DNA of 64,000 nucleotides from CAZKUN01 sp964555935. GTDB taxonomy: Bacteria > Armatimonadota > Zipacnadia > Zipacnadales > VGFC01. Position numbers and translations under genes: made by a program. The DNA lies in contig CAZKUN010000007.1 of the NCBI GenBank assembly GCA_964555935.1, positions 1 to 64,000 on the forward strand, in the 5' to 3' direction. Numbering within the stretch: the first letter of the stretch is position 1; every line of letters starts with the position of its first letter. The notes under the pieces are model-generated. The model was not told where the DNA came from and did not search any database. It was given only the letters and a program-made list of their open reading frames with translations. Shown here in pieces: positions 1 to 8,148 of the stretch.

Positions 1-981
1 GTTTCTTGGCACCTCTACCGAAAACCTCCCTGCTCATATGGGCAATGCGGGTTCATGGCGCTACTGGGCCTCCTGCTGCCCTGGAAAACCCACCCGCCAC
101 TGACGCCGGTCTTGCTCAGTTGGAAACACCACGTAGACTTGCTGTTTGGCATCTCGCTCTTTGTAGCGGTAGCGCTCATTGGCGGGAAGCGTCCTCTGTG
201 GGCGCTGCTACCGACCGGCCTCGCCTGCGCCACCAAGGAAACCGGCTTTGTCCTGCTATTGCTGTTGCCTCTCATCGCCCTGTGGCGGCGCCGTCGCGGC
301 GACGATGGGATCGCCCCGCTGCGGCTGGCCGGCTACATGGCGTGCCTCGTCATCCCCCTTGCCATCTGGCGGCTGATAGCCGTCGGCTATGGCTTTGGCA
401 TGGGCACTAACATGTACTGGTGGGTGCGCGTTCTGATGTACTACGGCGGATACCCAGTCCAACAGGTCATGACCGGGTGCTGGTACACGTTCGCCGCCGG
501 CGTGTTGATCGTCGCCACGCTTTGGCTGGCTTGGAGACGCCCGCGACTCGCCGTTCTCAGCGCTCCCGTGGCGCTGGCCGTCATCGTGTGTGCATTGGCC
601 GCTCAGCGCCGGATCGACATCGCCGTCGCCTTGACCACGCTGTTTGTCGACGGCGAGTATATCTTTGCCGCGGCTTGGTGGTGCGCCATGGCGCTCGCCG
701 CGTTGCGCTTCAGTCGGCATGAGGTCATCCTTGGCTTGGCGTTCATGCTTCTGGGATCGGCGCCAACCTTTCTCGCGACCCAGACTCTCGAACATGGCCG
801 CTGGCTCGGGGGCGTGGGCCATGCCATCTTGGGCTGGGCAGCGATTCGCGGCGTGTGGATCGCGGCGCCGATGGTGTGGGCCGCGATGAAGGGCGACCTC
901 CAGAACGACTCCGAGGAGGGGAATCGCTCGGAGACCGTCAAACCTCCCGTTCCCACGGAGACCGAAACTAAGGAGCGCTGA
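1..981 (+). CDS. Polytopic membrane protein, 5' truncated by the window (GT-C glycosyltransferase-like)
   Basis: The reading frame is open from the first base of the window, so the N-terminus is missing; an internal ATG at 55 is not necessarily the start. About 326 residues are visible, with roughly seven or eight hydrophobic segments. One loop reads ACATKETG followed by a long Leu-rich helix. An 'all-in-the-lipid, KE-T' arrangement like this is common in dolichyl-phosphate-mannose/ArnT-type (GT-C) glycosyltransferases and related TPR membrane proteins. The C-terminal tail (about the last 30 residues) is hydrophilic and rich in Glu, Thr and Pro. The Shine-Dalgarno of the next gene lies inside its last codons, so the two genes are co-transcribed. 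Function is an inference; the catalytic N-terminal loops are outside the window. Confidence 0.7.
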   Translation, partial: VSWHLYRKPPCSYGQCGFMALLGLLLPWKTHPPLTPVLLSWKHHVDLLFGISLFVAVALIGGKRPLWALLPTGLACATKETGFVLLLLLPLIALWRRRRGDDGIAPLRLAGYMACLVIPLAIWRLIAVGYGFGMGTNMYWWVRVLMYYGGYPVQQVMTGCWYTFAAGVLIVATLWLAWRRPRLAVLSAPVALAVIVCALAAQRRIDIAVALTTLFVDGEYIFAAAWWCAMALAALRFSRHEVILGLAFMLLGSAPTFLATQTLEHGRWLGGVGHAILGWAAIRGVWIAAPMVWAAMKGDLQNDSEEGNRSETVKPPVPTETETKER

Positions 982-983
982 CC

Positions 984-1919
984 TTGGCCCGCAATATCCG
1001 AGTCTCAACGATTGCCTACCAGCCGGTGCCGACGGGCGAGAACCGCCTCGAACGCACCCATGGGAAGATGCGCGAGCTACTCGAAGAGGCCGCTCGCGCC
1101 AAGCCTGACCTCGTTGCCCTGCCTGAGTTCTGCAACGTCCTCGGCCTCTCGATGGAGGACAGCCTTGCCGCGGCTGAAGAGATCCCCGGGCCGACGTCTG
1201 AGGTCTGTAGCGAGATCGCTCGCAAGCACGGCATGTACATCGTGCTGCCGATCCCGGAGCGCCTTGACGGGAAGTTCTACAACACCGCGGCGCTGATTGG
1301 ACGGGACGGCGAAATCGTCGGCAAGTACAACAAGTACCAGCCGACCATCGGCGAGATCGAGGAAGGCATTGTGCCGGGCTCGGACGCGCCGGCGTTCGAC
1401 ACGGATTTCGGCAAGGTCGGTTGCGCGATTTGCTTCGACCTGAAGTTCCCGGAGGTCGGGCAGCTTCTCGCCAAGAACGGCGCGCAACTCGTCGTCTACG
1501 CGACCATGTTCATCGGCGGCGAGCGGCTCGGGCACTGGGCGCGGGACCATGGGTTCTACATCGTCAGCAGTTATTCGGCGCGCAGTTACATCATTGACAT
1601 GTCGGGCCGCACGCTTGCCGAGACGGGCAGCGAGATCAACCCCGTGCGCTCGAACCTCGTCCCGCCGATCGCGACTGCCGTGATCAACATGGATCGCGAG
1701 TTCTTCCACCTCGATGCGAACCAGAATCGCTTCCCCGAGATCATCGAAAAGTATGGGCCGGGGGTCGAGATTATCGTCGACTACCCGGAGGCCCATTTCA
1801 CGCTGGCGAGCAATATGGATGACGTGACCGTGCGAGACATCATCGCCGAATTCGAGCTGGAGACGTGGCGTGACTACCTGAATCGCGCCCGCGCCGTGCG
1901 CGCGGAGGCGCTGGCCTGA
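984..1919 (+). CDS. Carbon-nitrogen hydrolase (nitrilase superfamily amidase)
   Basis: A 311-aa cytoplasmic protein of normal length for the nitrilase/amidase superfamily, which hydrolyses non-peptide C-N bonds. The Glu-Lys-Cys triad is visible: E48 in ALPEFCN, K117 in GKYNKYQP and C150 in GCAICFDLKFPE. The start is TTG at 984, preceded by AAGGAG at 970-975 inside the end of the upstream membrane-protein gene, which indicates translational coupling. The following lipoprotein gene begins two bases after the stop. The substrate cannot be read from the sequence. The neighbours (phosphodiesterase-like lipoprotein, DUF4380, pectate lyase) suggest catabolism of substituted sugars or related amides, but this is inference. 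Confidence 0.93.
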   Translation: MARNIRVSTIAYQPVPTGENRLERTHGKMRELLEEAARAKPDLVALPEFCNVLGLSMEDSLAAAEEIPGPTSEVCSEIARKHGMYIVLPIPERLDGKFYNTAALIGRDGEIVGKYNKYQPTIGEIEEGIVPGSDAPAFDTDFGKVGCAICFDLKFPEVGQLLAKNGAQLVVYATMFIGGERLGHWARDHGFYIVSSYSARSYIIDMSGRTLAETGSEINPVRSNLVPPIATAVINMDREFFHLDANQNRFPEIIEKYGPGVEIIVDYPEAHFTLASNMDDVTVRDIIAEFELETWRDYLNRARAVRAEALA

Positions 1920-1921
1920 GA

Positions 1922-2851
1922 ATGAACTGGCTTCGATACTCGGCTGTGGGTCTGTTGCTTGTGCTGGCTGCGTGTGGGCTGCTCGGATGCGGAGGCTCGA
2001 GCCCGCTGCCCCCGGTGGTGATGCAGACCGTCGACCGCATTATTGTCGTGGGGTGGGACGGGGTCCAGCTCGCGCACATGCGCGATCTGCTGGCCGCCGG
2101 GGACCTGCCGAATCTGTCCGCAATGATCGCGCGCGGGTCGATGGTGAGTACCACGGTCACGAACCACGCGAGCGACACGAAAGCCGGATGGACCCAGATC
2201 TTCACCGGCTATCGGCCGAAGATCACTGGCGTCATTAGCAACTCGTTCTACGCCGCGATTCCCCAAGGGTACACGCTCTTCGAACGCGCGCGCGAGCACT
2301 ACGCGGCGTCCGGCAAGGACTTCCGAGCTGTGGGGATCACGGGCAAGGACGAGAACATCGGCAGTGGCGTGGGCTTCCCCTTCGAGCACTGCGCAAAGAC
2401 GCTCGACGTCTGGGAGGGCGACCTGAAGCGCGATGCCGATGAGGTCGGCGCGCTGGCGCTGCAGGCATTGGATCAGCACGGCACCGCTGAGGCGCTAGTG
2501 GCGTTCATCCACTTCGGCGATCCCGACCATGCCGGCCACAAGCGCAACGAGAACTCCCAGGAGTACGACGACGCGATCGTGCTTTGCGACCAGTGGTTGG
2601 GACGGCTCGTGGACAAGGTGAACGCGCTGGGAATCGCCGACGAGACGCGCATCTTCGTCACGACCGACCACGGTTTCGATGAGGGTCAGAAGACGCACAA
2701 CGACGCCCCAGACACGTGGTTCGTGTCGGACCGTACGGACGTGAACCGCGACGCGAATCAGGACGCGGTGGCCCCAACGCTCTACGGAGCGCTGGGCATC
2801 GACTACACCAAATACCGACCACGATTGGAAGGCCGCCCGCTGGTCCGCTAG
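1922..2851 (+). CDS. Phosphodiesterase/alkaline-phosphatase-superfamily lipoprotein
   Basis: A 309-aa exported protein. It begins with a short charged N-terminus, a hydrophobic core and two possible lipobox cysteines (LAAC18 or LLGC23), so it is probably a lipoprotein. The mature part has the metal-binding blocks of the type I phosphodiesterase/nucleotide pyrophosphatase branch of the alkaline phosphatase fold: VVGWDGV near residue 42, FGDPDHAGH around 198-206, TTDHGFD near 249, and a final His in QKTHND. The Thr/Ser-rich stretch TNHASDTKAGW is where the nucleophile would sit. The ATG at 1922 lies two bases after the nitrilase stop. It probably cleaves phosphoesters outside the cytoplasm; the substrate is unknown. 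Confidence 0.88.
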   Translation: MNWLRYSAVGLLLVLAACGLLGCGGSSPLPPVVMQTVDRIIVVGWDGVQLAHMRDLLAAGDLPNLSAMIARGSMVSTTVTNHASDTKAGWTQIFTGYRPKITGVISNSFYAAIPQGYTLFERAREHYAASGKDFRAVGITGKDENIGSGVGFPFEHCAKTLDVWEGDLKRDADEVGALALQALDQHGTAEALVAFIHFGDPDHAGHKRNENSQEYDDAIVLCDQWLGRLVDKVNALGIADETRIFVTTDHGFDEGQKTHNDAPDTWFVSDRTDVNRDANQDAVAPTLYGALGIDYTKYRPRLEGRPLVR

Positions 2852-2890
2852 ATGCCGAAGCGGCGGTGCCGCATTAAGGAGGGACAAGCT

Positions 2891-3778
2891 GTGGAGAAGA
2901 TCACGTACGGCGACTGGAAGAACTGCTTCAGGCTTACGAACGGTGAGATGGAACTCGTTGCGGTTGGCGATATCGGCCCACGCGTCATTCGCTTCGGCCG
3001 GGTGAACGGGCCCAACATGTTCGGCGAGCTGCCGGGGGCGGGCGAGGGCGACTGGCTGCTCTACGGCGGCCACCGACTGTGGCACGCGCCTGAGGAGTTG
3101 CCGCGGAGTTATGAGGCCGACAACTCCCCGTGCAAAATCGAGATGCGCGACGATGCCGTCCGGCTGACCGCCGAGATTGAGCCCAAGGCGCGGATTCAGA
3201 AGCAGATGGAGATCTCGCTGGCGGACGACGACAAGTGCGCCACGATCCGCATGAAGCTGACAAACCACAACTTGTGGCCCGTGACGCTCGCGCCCTGGAG
3301 CCTCACCGTCATGGAGACAGAGGGCTACACCATCGCGCCGTACCCGACCGGCGAGTTCACGAGCCTTCTGCCGAGCGGGCCGATGGTGCTGTGGCCCTAC
3401 AACGACATGGCCGACTCGCGGCTTAGCCTAACGAGCAACCATGTGGTCATCCACCAGGACCCGAGCATGTCCCCCCGCTTGAAAATCGGCCTCGCCTCCA
3501 CCGAGGGCTGGGCCGGTTGGACGAAGAACGGCGATCTCTTCATCAAGCGCTTCGACCCGGTGCCGGATGCGATCTACCCAGACTACGGCTGCGCGGTCGA
3601 ACTCTTCGCGAATGACGCCATCGCCGAGGTCGAGAGCGTCGCGCCGCTCACCACGCTGGACCCGGGCGAGAGCGTCGAGCACATCGAGCGTTGGTACCTC
3701 TTCACCGGCGTCGAGTTCGATGGCACGGAAGAAGCCATCCAAGCGAACGTGCTGCCGCGCGTGAAGGGCACTCGATAG
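2891..3778 (+). CDS. DUF4380-like galactose-mutarotase-fold protein
   Basis: About 295 residues. The longest frame opens at ATG 2852, immediately after the previous stop. A much better start is the in-frame GTG at 2891, which has AAGGAGGG at 2877-2884 correctly spaced before it; the resulting N-terminus VEKITYGDWKNCF aligns with the start of a beta-sandwich. Recurrent motifs (GDIGPRVIRFG near the N-terminus, a GGHRLWHAPE loop, then IRMKLTNHNLWPVTLAPWS) match what I recall of DUF4380 proteins, which share the aldose-epimerase/galactose-mutarotase fold. No signal peptide is present. It probably binds or isomerises a sugar. It is the last gene of the first operon and is followed by a hairpin terminator. 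Confidence 0.82.
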   Translation: MEKITYGDWKNCFRLTNGEMELVAVGDIGPRVIRFGRVNGPNMFGELPGAGEGDWLLYGGHRLWHAPEELPRSYEADNSPCKIEMRDDAVRLTAEIEPKARIQKQMEISLADDDKCATIRMKLTNHNLWPVTLAPWSLTVMETEGYTIAPYPTGEFTSLLPSGPMVLWPYNDMADSRLSLTSNHVVIHQDPSMSPRLKIGLASTEGWAGWTKNGDLFIKRFDPVPDAIYPDYGCAVELFANDAIAEVESVAPLTTLDPGESVEHIERWYLFTGVEFDGTEEAIQANVLPRVKGTR

Positions 3779-3803
3779 CCCTCGCGGCCCTGTGCTGACA
3801 ATG

Positions 3804-3843
3804 AACGCCCGGCCCCGCTGAACCGAAGCGTGGGCCGGGCGTT
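3804..3843 (+). terminator. Rho-independent-type terminator
   Basis: A perfect 12-bp stem, AACGCCCGGCCC (3804-3815) with GGGCCGGGCGTT (3832-3843). Its 16-nt loop can itself pair through CGCT/AGCG. The stem is followed by CTGTTCTT, a moderately T-rich tail. It lies between the DUF4380-like gene and the next exported protein, so it separates two transcription units. Confidence 0.8.
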
Positions 3844-3864
3844 CTGTTCTTGTGGAGGCTTGCC

Positions 3865-6678
3865 ATGACCCTCATGCTCCCCGTCCTGTTGGCCCTATCG
3901 CCCGCCGCGTCTGCCGAATCAGTTCGTCTCGAGGTGATTGCCGACACCTCCATCGCCGCGTATGCGCCGGAGGTCGAGGAGAACCTCGGCGGGCGTTCGC
4001 GGATCCGCATCAAGGGCATCCAGCACTTCATGCTGGCGAGGTTCGACCTGGCGCCGATCCGCGGGAAGGACGTGCAGAGCGCGACGCTCCACCTTCGCCT
4101 CGCAAGCGATGAGTGCTGGCTGAAGACGGTCGGACTCAGCACCATCTCGGCCGATTGGGACGAGGGGACGGGCCAGGGCGAGCCGGAAGAGAGTGGGTGT
4201 TGCTTCCGATGGGCGGCCTATCCGGACACGCCGTGGGCCGGTCCGCAATCTGACTTCACCGACGTCAGCTTCGGCTTGGGCAATACGCGCTGCGCGTACA
4301 CGGACGTGCGCCAGGTGGGTGATGGCTGGCTTGAGATCGACGTGCCGGATGTGCTCGTCTACGCGATGGCGTCAGGCGATTCGTATGGCCTGGTCATCTC
4401 CGATGAGAAGGGCCAAACGGGCGCGAACAATGACGTCTGGTCGCGCGAGCAGTCGAGCAGCAAGCCGTATCTGACCGCCGAAGTCAGTAACCACGACGCG
4501 GAGCCTCCCGCCGGGCCTCGCGACCTGGTCGTCGAGCCTCTGCCGTCGGCCGCGCACCTCGATTCGGGCGCGATGCGGATCAGCTTCACTCGTGGCGGAG
4601 AGGGCGCTTTCACCTACGAGGGCTTGCTTGTGTCTGGCGGCGAGTCTCGGGAGATCCCTCGGTGGGCGATCCCCCATGCCGTGGATGGCGGACAGGAGAT
4701 CGCCCTCACCGACCTTCCGCCGGATGTGGAGTATCGCGCGCGCATGCGCTCGGTCGATCGGTATGGCAACCGATCGCAGTGGGCGGAGGCCACGGGCCGG
4801 ACTTCGCCCGCTCTCGAATGGCCGGCGATCCCTGACCGGCGGGTGCCCGCGCAAACCAAACCGCGCCTCCCCGGCACCGTCTACGCCTGCCCGGCAACGG
4901 TCAAGATGAATCCCCGCAGCGGCTACATCCTCGAGGAGATGGGCCCCGAGACCTACGGCGGCGTGTGGATCGGCCAGCTCCCTGTGATGGATTCACGTTA
5001 CGTATGGGACCGCGTCGATCTCATGGTCGCGCGCGGCGGCTTCGCGAGCTTCCAGGTGATCGTGCAGGTGCCGAAAGACCTCGCGGGCGCCGAGGTCTCC
5101 ATGGGGCCCTTCGCATGCGACGGCGGCGAGGCTCTGTCGGCGGACGAGGTGGAGTTCTCCCGAGTCTGGTACGTGGAAGACGGCGAGCTTCTTTACCCGG
5201 AGGTCGCGGTCCCGACCGACGGAACTGTGCTCCTGCCCGCCGAGGACAACGCCATCGCTGATCAGTTGCGCCAAGCCGTGTGGGTGGATCTCTACGTGCC
5301 TCCGGCCGCGGCCGTTGGCAGGCACGCGTCCGAGGTGCGCGTCCAACTCGGCGATCAGGAATACGCTATCCCGGTTGCGATCGATGTGCTGTCATTCACC
5401 TATCCCGACGCGCTCAACTTCAACGTCGACCTCAACGGCTACGGCCCGGTCGGCGGGCACTTCGGCTTGGACAACAACTCCGCTGAGTATCGCGTCATCG
5501 AACGCAAGTACCACCGGCTCGCCCACGCGCACCGCGCTACGCTCGATATTCTCGGCTACAGCCAATCCGGCAACATCAACGCCAACTACGCGCCCCCGCT
5601 TGAGGGCCGAGGGGCGGACACGAGGATCGTCGACTGGACCCCATGGGACGAGCAGTTCGGCCCGTATTTCTCCGGTGAGGCATTCGCCGGTTTACCGCGA
5701 GACAGCGTCCCGCTGAATAACTTCTACCTCGCGCTCCACGAGGATTGGCCCGGCCCGATCGAGGAGTATTACGACGCGCCCGAGGTCTCAGCCGATTACC
5801 CGCGGATGGTTGTCGATCACGCCATGCGCGCGGCGCCCGTCGAGGAGGCGTTCAGCGATGCCCACCGCGACGCGTTCCGCGCCGTCTCGCGCCAGCTCGC
5901 CGAGCACATCGCCGAGATGGGTTGGACCGACACCGAGTTCCACTGCTACCAGAACAACAAGCACTACTTCAAGAAGGCCGACCAAGGCGGGCGCGGCACC
6001 AGTTGGTGGCTCCTGGACGAGCCGAGTTTCCGCGATGACTGGCTCGCCCTTGAGTACTTCGCCGGGCTGTTCGCCGAGGGCATCGCGGGGATCGACGGGC
6101 CGCGGATGGTCTATCGCGAGGATCTCTCTCGCCCGCAGTGGCAGCGCCAGTGGCTCGCGGACACCGTCGGGCTGATGGTCATCTCGCGGCAGCTCTTCGA
6201 CAAGCACCGGCGGTGCCTGGCGCTTCAGCGCGACAACGGCGCGACGATATGGAACTACGGCTCGGGGAACGCGGTCGGCTCATCGAATCTCGAAGCGGCA
6301 ACGTGGCCGCTCCGCGCCTACCTCGCCGGCGCTGATGCGATCGTCCCCTGGAACACCATCGGCGGCGATGGTGATCTAGAGACGGGCGATCCGACGGCGA
6401 TCCTGTATCCGGGCAAGCGATTCGGGATCGACGGACCCGTTGCGAGCCTGCGCTTGAAAGCCTGGCGCGATGGCGCGCAGGACGTCGAGGCCCTTATCGC
6501 GCTTGGTGAGAAGCAGGACTGGAATCGCGAGCAACTCGCGGCCGCCATCTGGTCGATGCGCGGGCGCGACCCGGACCCCGAGGCGCTCGCGCTGGCGCCA
6601 TGGGCCGCCGTCGAAGATCTCACCGTCGAGGAACTCCACGGAATCCGCGAGCAGGTTCTGCGGATGCTGTCGGACTGA
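3865..6678 (+). CDS. Exported DNRLRE / fibronectin-III / DUF4091 (GH123-like) protein
   Basis: A 937-aa exported protein. The start is ATG 3865, with GGAGG at 3854-3858; an upstream in-frame TTG at 3850 would put the ribosome binding site inside the gene. Residues 1-17 form a signal peptide ending in PAASA. A DNRLRE-type beta-sandwich follows (about 20-210, with LARFDLAPIRG and LHLRLAS strands), then a fibronectin-III-like module (about 215-310). After that comes a long C-terminal region with the DUF4091 look, related to GH123-like barrels, including WWLLDEPSFRDDW and a final RLKAWRDGAQDVEALIALG element typical of the DUF4091 C-terminus. A role in extracellular glycan binding and hydrolysis is inferred. 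The pectate lyase gene follows 20 bases later. Confidence 0.88.
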   Translation: MTLMLPVLLALSPAASAESVRLEVIADTSIAAYAPEVEENLGGRSRIRIKGIQHFMLARFDLAPIRGKDVQSATLHLRLASDECWLKTVGLSTISADWDEGTGQGEPEESGCCFRWAAYPDTPWAGPQSDFTDVSFGLGNTRCAYTDVRQVGDGWLEIDVPDVLVYAMASGDSYGLVISDEKGQTGANNDVWSREQSSSKPYLTAEVSNHDAEPPAGPRDLVVEPLPSAAHLDSGAMRISFTRGGEGAFTYEGLLVSGGESREIPRWAIPHAVDGGQEIALTDLPPDVEYRARMRSVDRYGNRSQWAEATGRTSPALEWPAIPDRRVPAQTKPRLPGTVYACPATVKMNPRSGYILEEMGPETYGGVWIGQLPVMDSRYVWDRVDLMVARGGFASFQVIVQVPKDLAGAEVSMGPFACDGGEALSADEVEFSRVWYVEDGELLYPEVAVPTDGTVLLPAEDNAIADQLRQAVWVDLYVPPAAAVGRHASEVRVQLGDQEYAIPVAIDVLSFTYPDALNFNVDLNGYGPVGGHFGLDNNSAEYRVIERKYHRLAHAHRATLDILGYSQSGNINANYAPPLEGRGADTRIVDWTPWDEQFGPYFSGEAFAGLPRDSVPLNNFYLALHEDWPGPIEEYYDAPEVSADYPRMVVDHAMRAAPVEEAFSDAHRDAFRAVSRQLAEHIAEMGWTDTEFHCYQNNKHYFKKADQGGRGTSWWLLDEPSFRDDWLALEYFAGLFAEGIAGIDGPRMVYREDLSRPQWQRQWLADTVGLMVISRQLFDKHRRCLALQRDNGATIWNYGSGNAVGSSNLEAATWPLRAYLAGADAIVPWNTIGGDGDLETGDPTAILYPGKRFGIDGPVASLRLKAWRDGAQDVEALIALGEKQDWNREQLAAAIWSMRGRDPDPEALALAPWAAVEDLTVEELHGIREQVLRMLSD

Positions 6679-6698
6679 CACTGCCCAAAGGAGCTGCC

Positions 6699-8111
6699 AT
6701 GCGCTCAATCCTCGTTGCCTGCATCGTCGCATCACCGTGCCTCGCGCAAGGCAACGCGCCGTCTCGCGACGATGCCCTCGCCGCGATCGAGAGCGCGTGC
6801 GCGTTCTTCGCCAATGATGTCGCGGCGACCGGCCCGTACTGTTGGCGCGTTACGGGCGACCTGAAGCTCCGCGAGGGCGAAGGCCGGTGCGACGCGACGC
6901 TGGGTTGGGTGCAGCCGCCGGGCCTGCCAACGGTCGGCGGCGCGTTCTTGGATGTCTACGACCTCACGGGCGACGCTCGGTATCTGGCAGTCGCGCAGGG
7001 CGTAGGTCAGACGCTCGTCAAGGGTCAGCTTCACACCGGCGGGTGGTACTACCACCTCGAGACAGATCCCGTGAAGCGCCAGGAATACCTCTACCGCGAC
7101 ATGCCGGTGAAGAAGGTCGGGCGCTCATTCCGCACGACGAGCCTCGACGACAACGTCACCCAGTCGACCGCGCGCTTCCTGATGCGCTTGGACAAGACTC
7201 TCGGCTTCCGCGATGCCTCTGTGCATGATGCGGCGGAATTCTGCCTCGAGACGCTGCTGATCGCCCAACGGCCCATCGGCGCGTGGTACCAGAACTGGCG
7301 CGAGTATCCGAAGCCCACCACCGACGCCGACTTCCCCGTCATCGCCGCCTCGTACCCCGCCGATTGGTCGCGCGAGTGGCTGAACGACTGGCCGGGCCAA
7401 TACTACCTCAACGACAACGTGCTGATGGACATGGTCGACGTGATGCTCGACGCGTATGACACCTATGGCGATGAGCGGTTCCACCAATCGGCCCTGAGGG
7501 CCGGCGACTTCTTCATCATGGCGCAGATGCCCGATCCCCAGCCCGCTTGGGCGCAGCAGTATGACATCGACATGCACCCCTGCTGGGATCGCAAGTTCGA
7601 GCCGCCAGCCATCTCGGGGCGGGAATCGCAGGACGCGATGCTCTGCCTGATCAAGCTCTACCGTCGCTCCAGTGACGCGAGGTATCTTGAGCCGATCCCA
7701 CGGGCGATCGAGTACCTGCGCTCGTCGATCCTGCCCGACGGTCGGCTCGCGCGGTTCTACGAACTGCGGACCAACAGTCCGCTGTACTTCACGAAGGACT
7801 ACCAGCTCACGTACGATTCCTCCGACATGCCCAAGCACTACCGCTTCGCGTGGGACTCGGACCTCGATGCCATCGAGGCCGCCTACAACCTCGCGAAGGC
7901 CGGCGAGCCCGAGCCCGTACTCGCCCTCACACCGGAGTTGAGCGCGCGCGTCGCCGCGATGATCCGCGCTCTCGACGATCGTGGCGCGTGGGTCGAGGAG
8001 GGCGTCATGGATACGTACGACATGGAGCCCGAGTCGGGGATCATCAGCTCTCAGACCTTCGCCGATAACATCCGCGCGCTGTGTGATTACGCAGCGCTGA
8101 CGGCTGAGTAG
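6699..8111 (+). CDS. Exported pectate lyase-like protein (PL10-type alpha/alpha barrel)
   Basis: A 470-aa exported protein. The frame extends upstream into the previous gene, but ATG 6699 is chosen because AAGGAG precedes it and the product then begins with a signal peptide ending in CLAQG. The body is Trp- and Tyr-rich with repeated helical hairpins. Blocks resembling polysaccharide lyase family 10 are visible: GAWYQNWREYP, YYLNDNVLMDMVDVMLD, a WAQQYDIDMHPCWDRKFEP block, and ISGRESQDAMLCLIKLY. Family 10 enzymes cleave polygalacturonate by beta-elimination using a catalytic Arg and Ca. I infer pectate or uronan lyase activity. It lies between a DUF4091 protein and an OPT-like transporter. Confidence 0.85.
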   Translation: MRSILVACIVASPCLAQGNAPSRDDALAAIESACAFFANDVAATGPYCWRVTGDLKLREGEGRCDATLGWVQPPGLPTVGGAFLDVYDLTGDARYLAVAQGVGQTLVKGQLHTGGWYYHLETDPVKRQEYLYRDMPVKKVGRSFRTTSLDDNVTQSTARFLMRLDKTLGFRDASVHDAAEFCLETLLIAQRPIGAWYQNWREYPKPTTDADFPVIAASYPADWSREWLNDWPGQYYLNDNVLMDMVDVMLDAYDTYGDERFHQSALRAGDFFIMAQMPDPQPAWAQQYDIDMHPCWDRKFEPPAISGRESQDAMLCLIKLYRRSSDARYLEPIPRAIEYLRSSILPDGRLARFYELRTNSPLYFTKDYQLTYDSSDMPKHYRFAWDSDLDAIEAAYNLAKAGEPEPVLALTPELSARVAAMIRALDDRGAWVEEGVMDTYDMEPESGIISSQTFADNIRALCDYAALTAE

Positions 8112-8148
8112 AGGACCGCGCTGCCTCGCTACTGAACCTCCGCGCGTC

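Noticed and set aside
1077..1796. Long open frame antisense to the nitrilase gene
   Set aside because: High G+C genes produce long antisense frames; composition is Arg/Val-rich and no motif or ribosome binding site supports it, while the sense frame has the complete catalytic triad.
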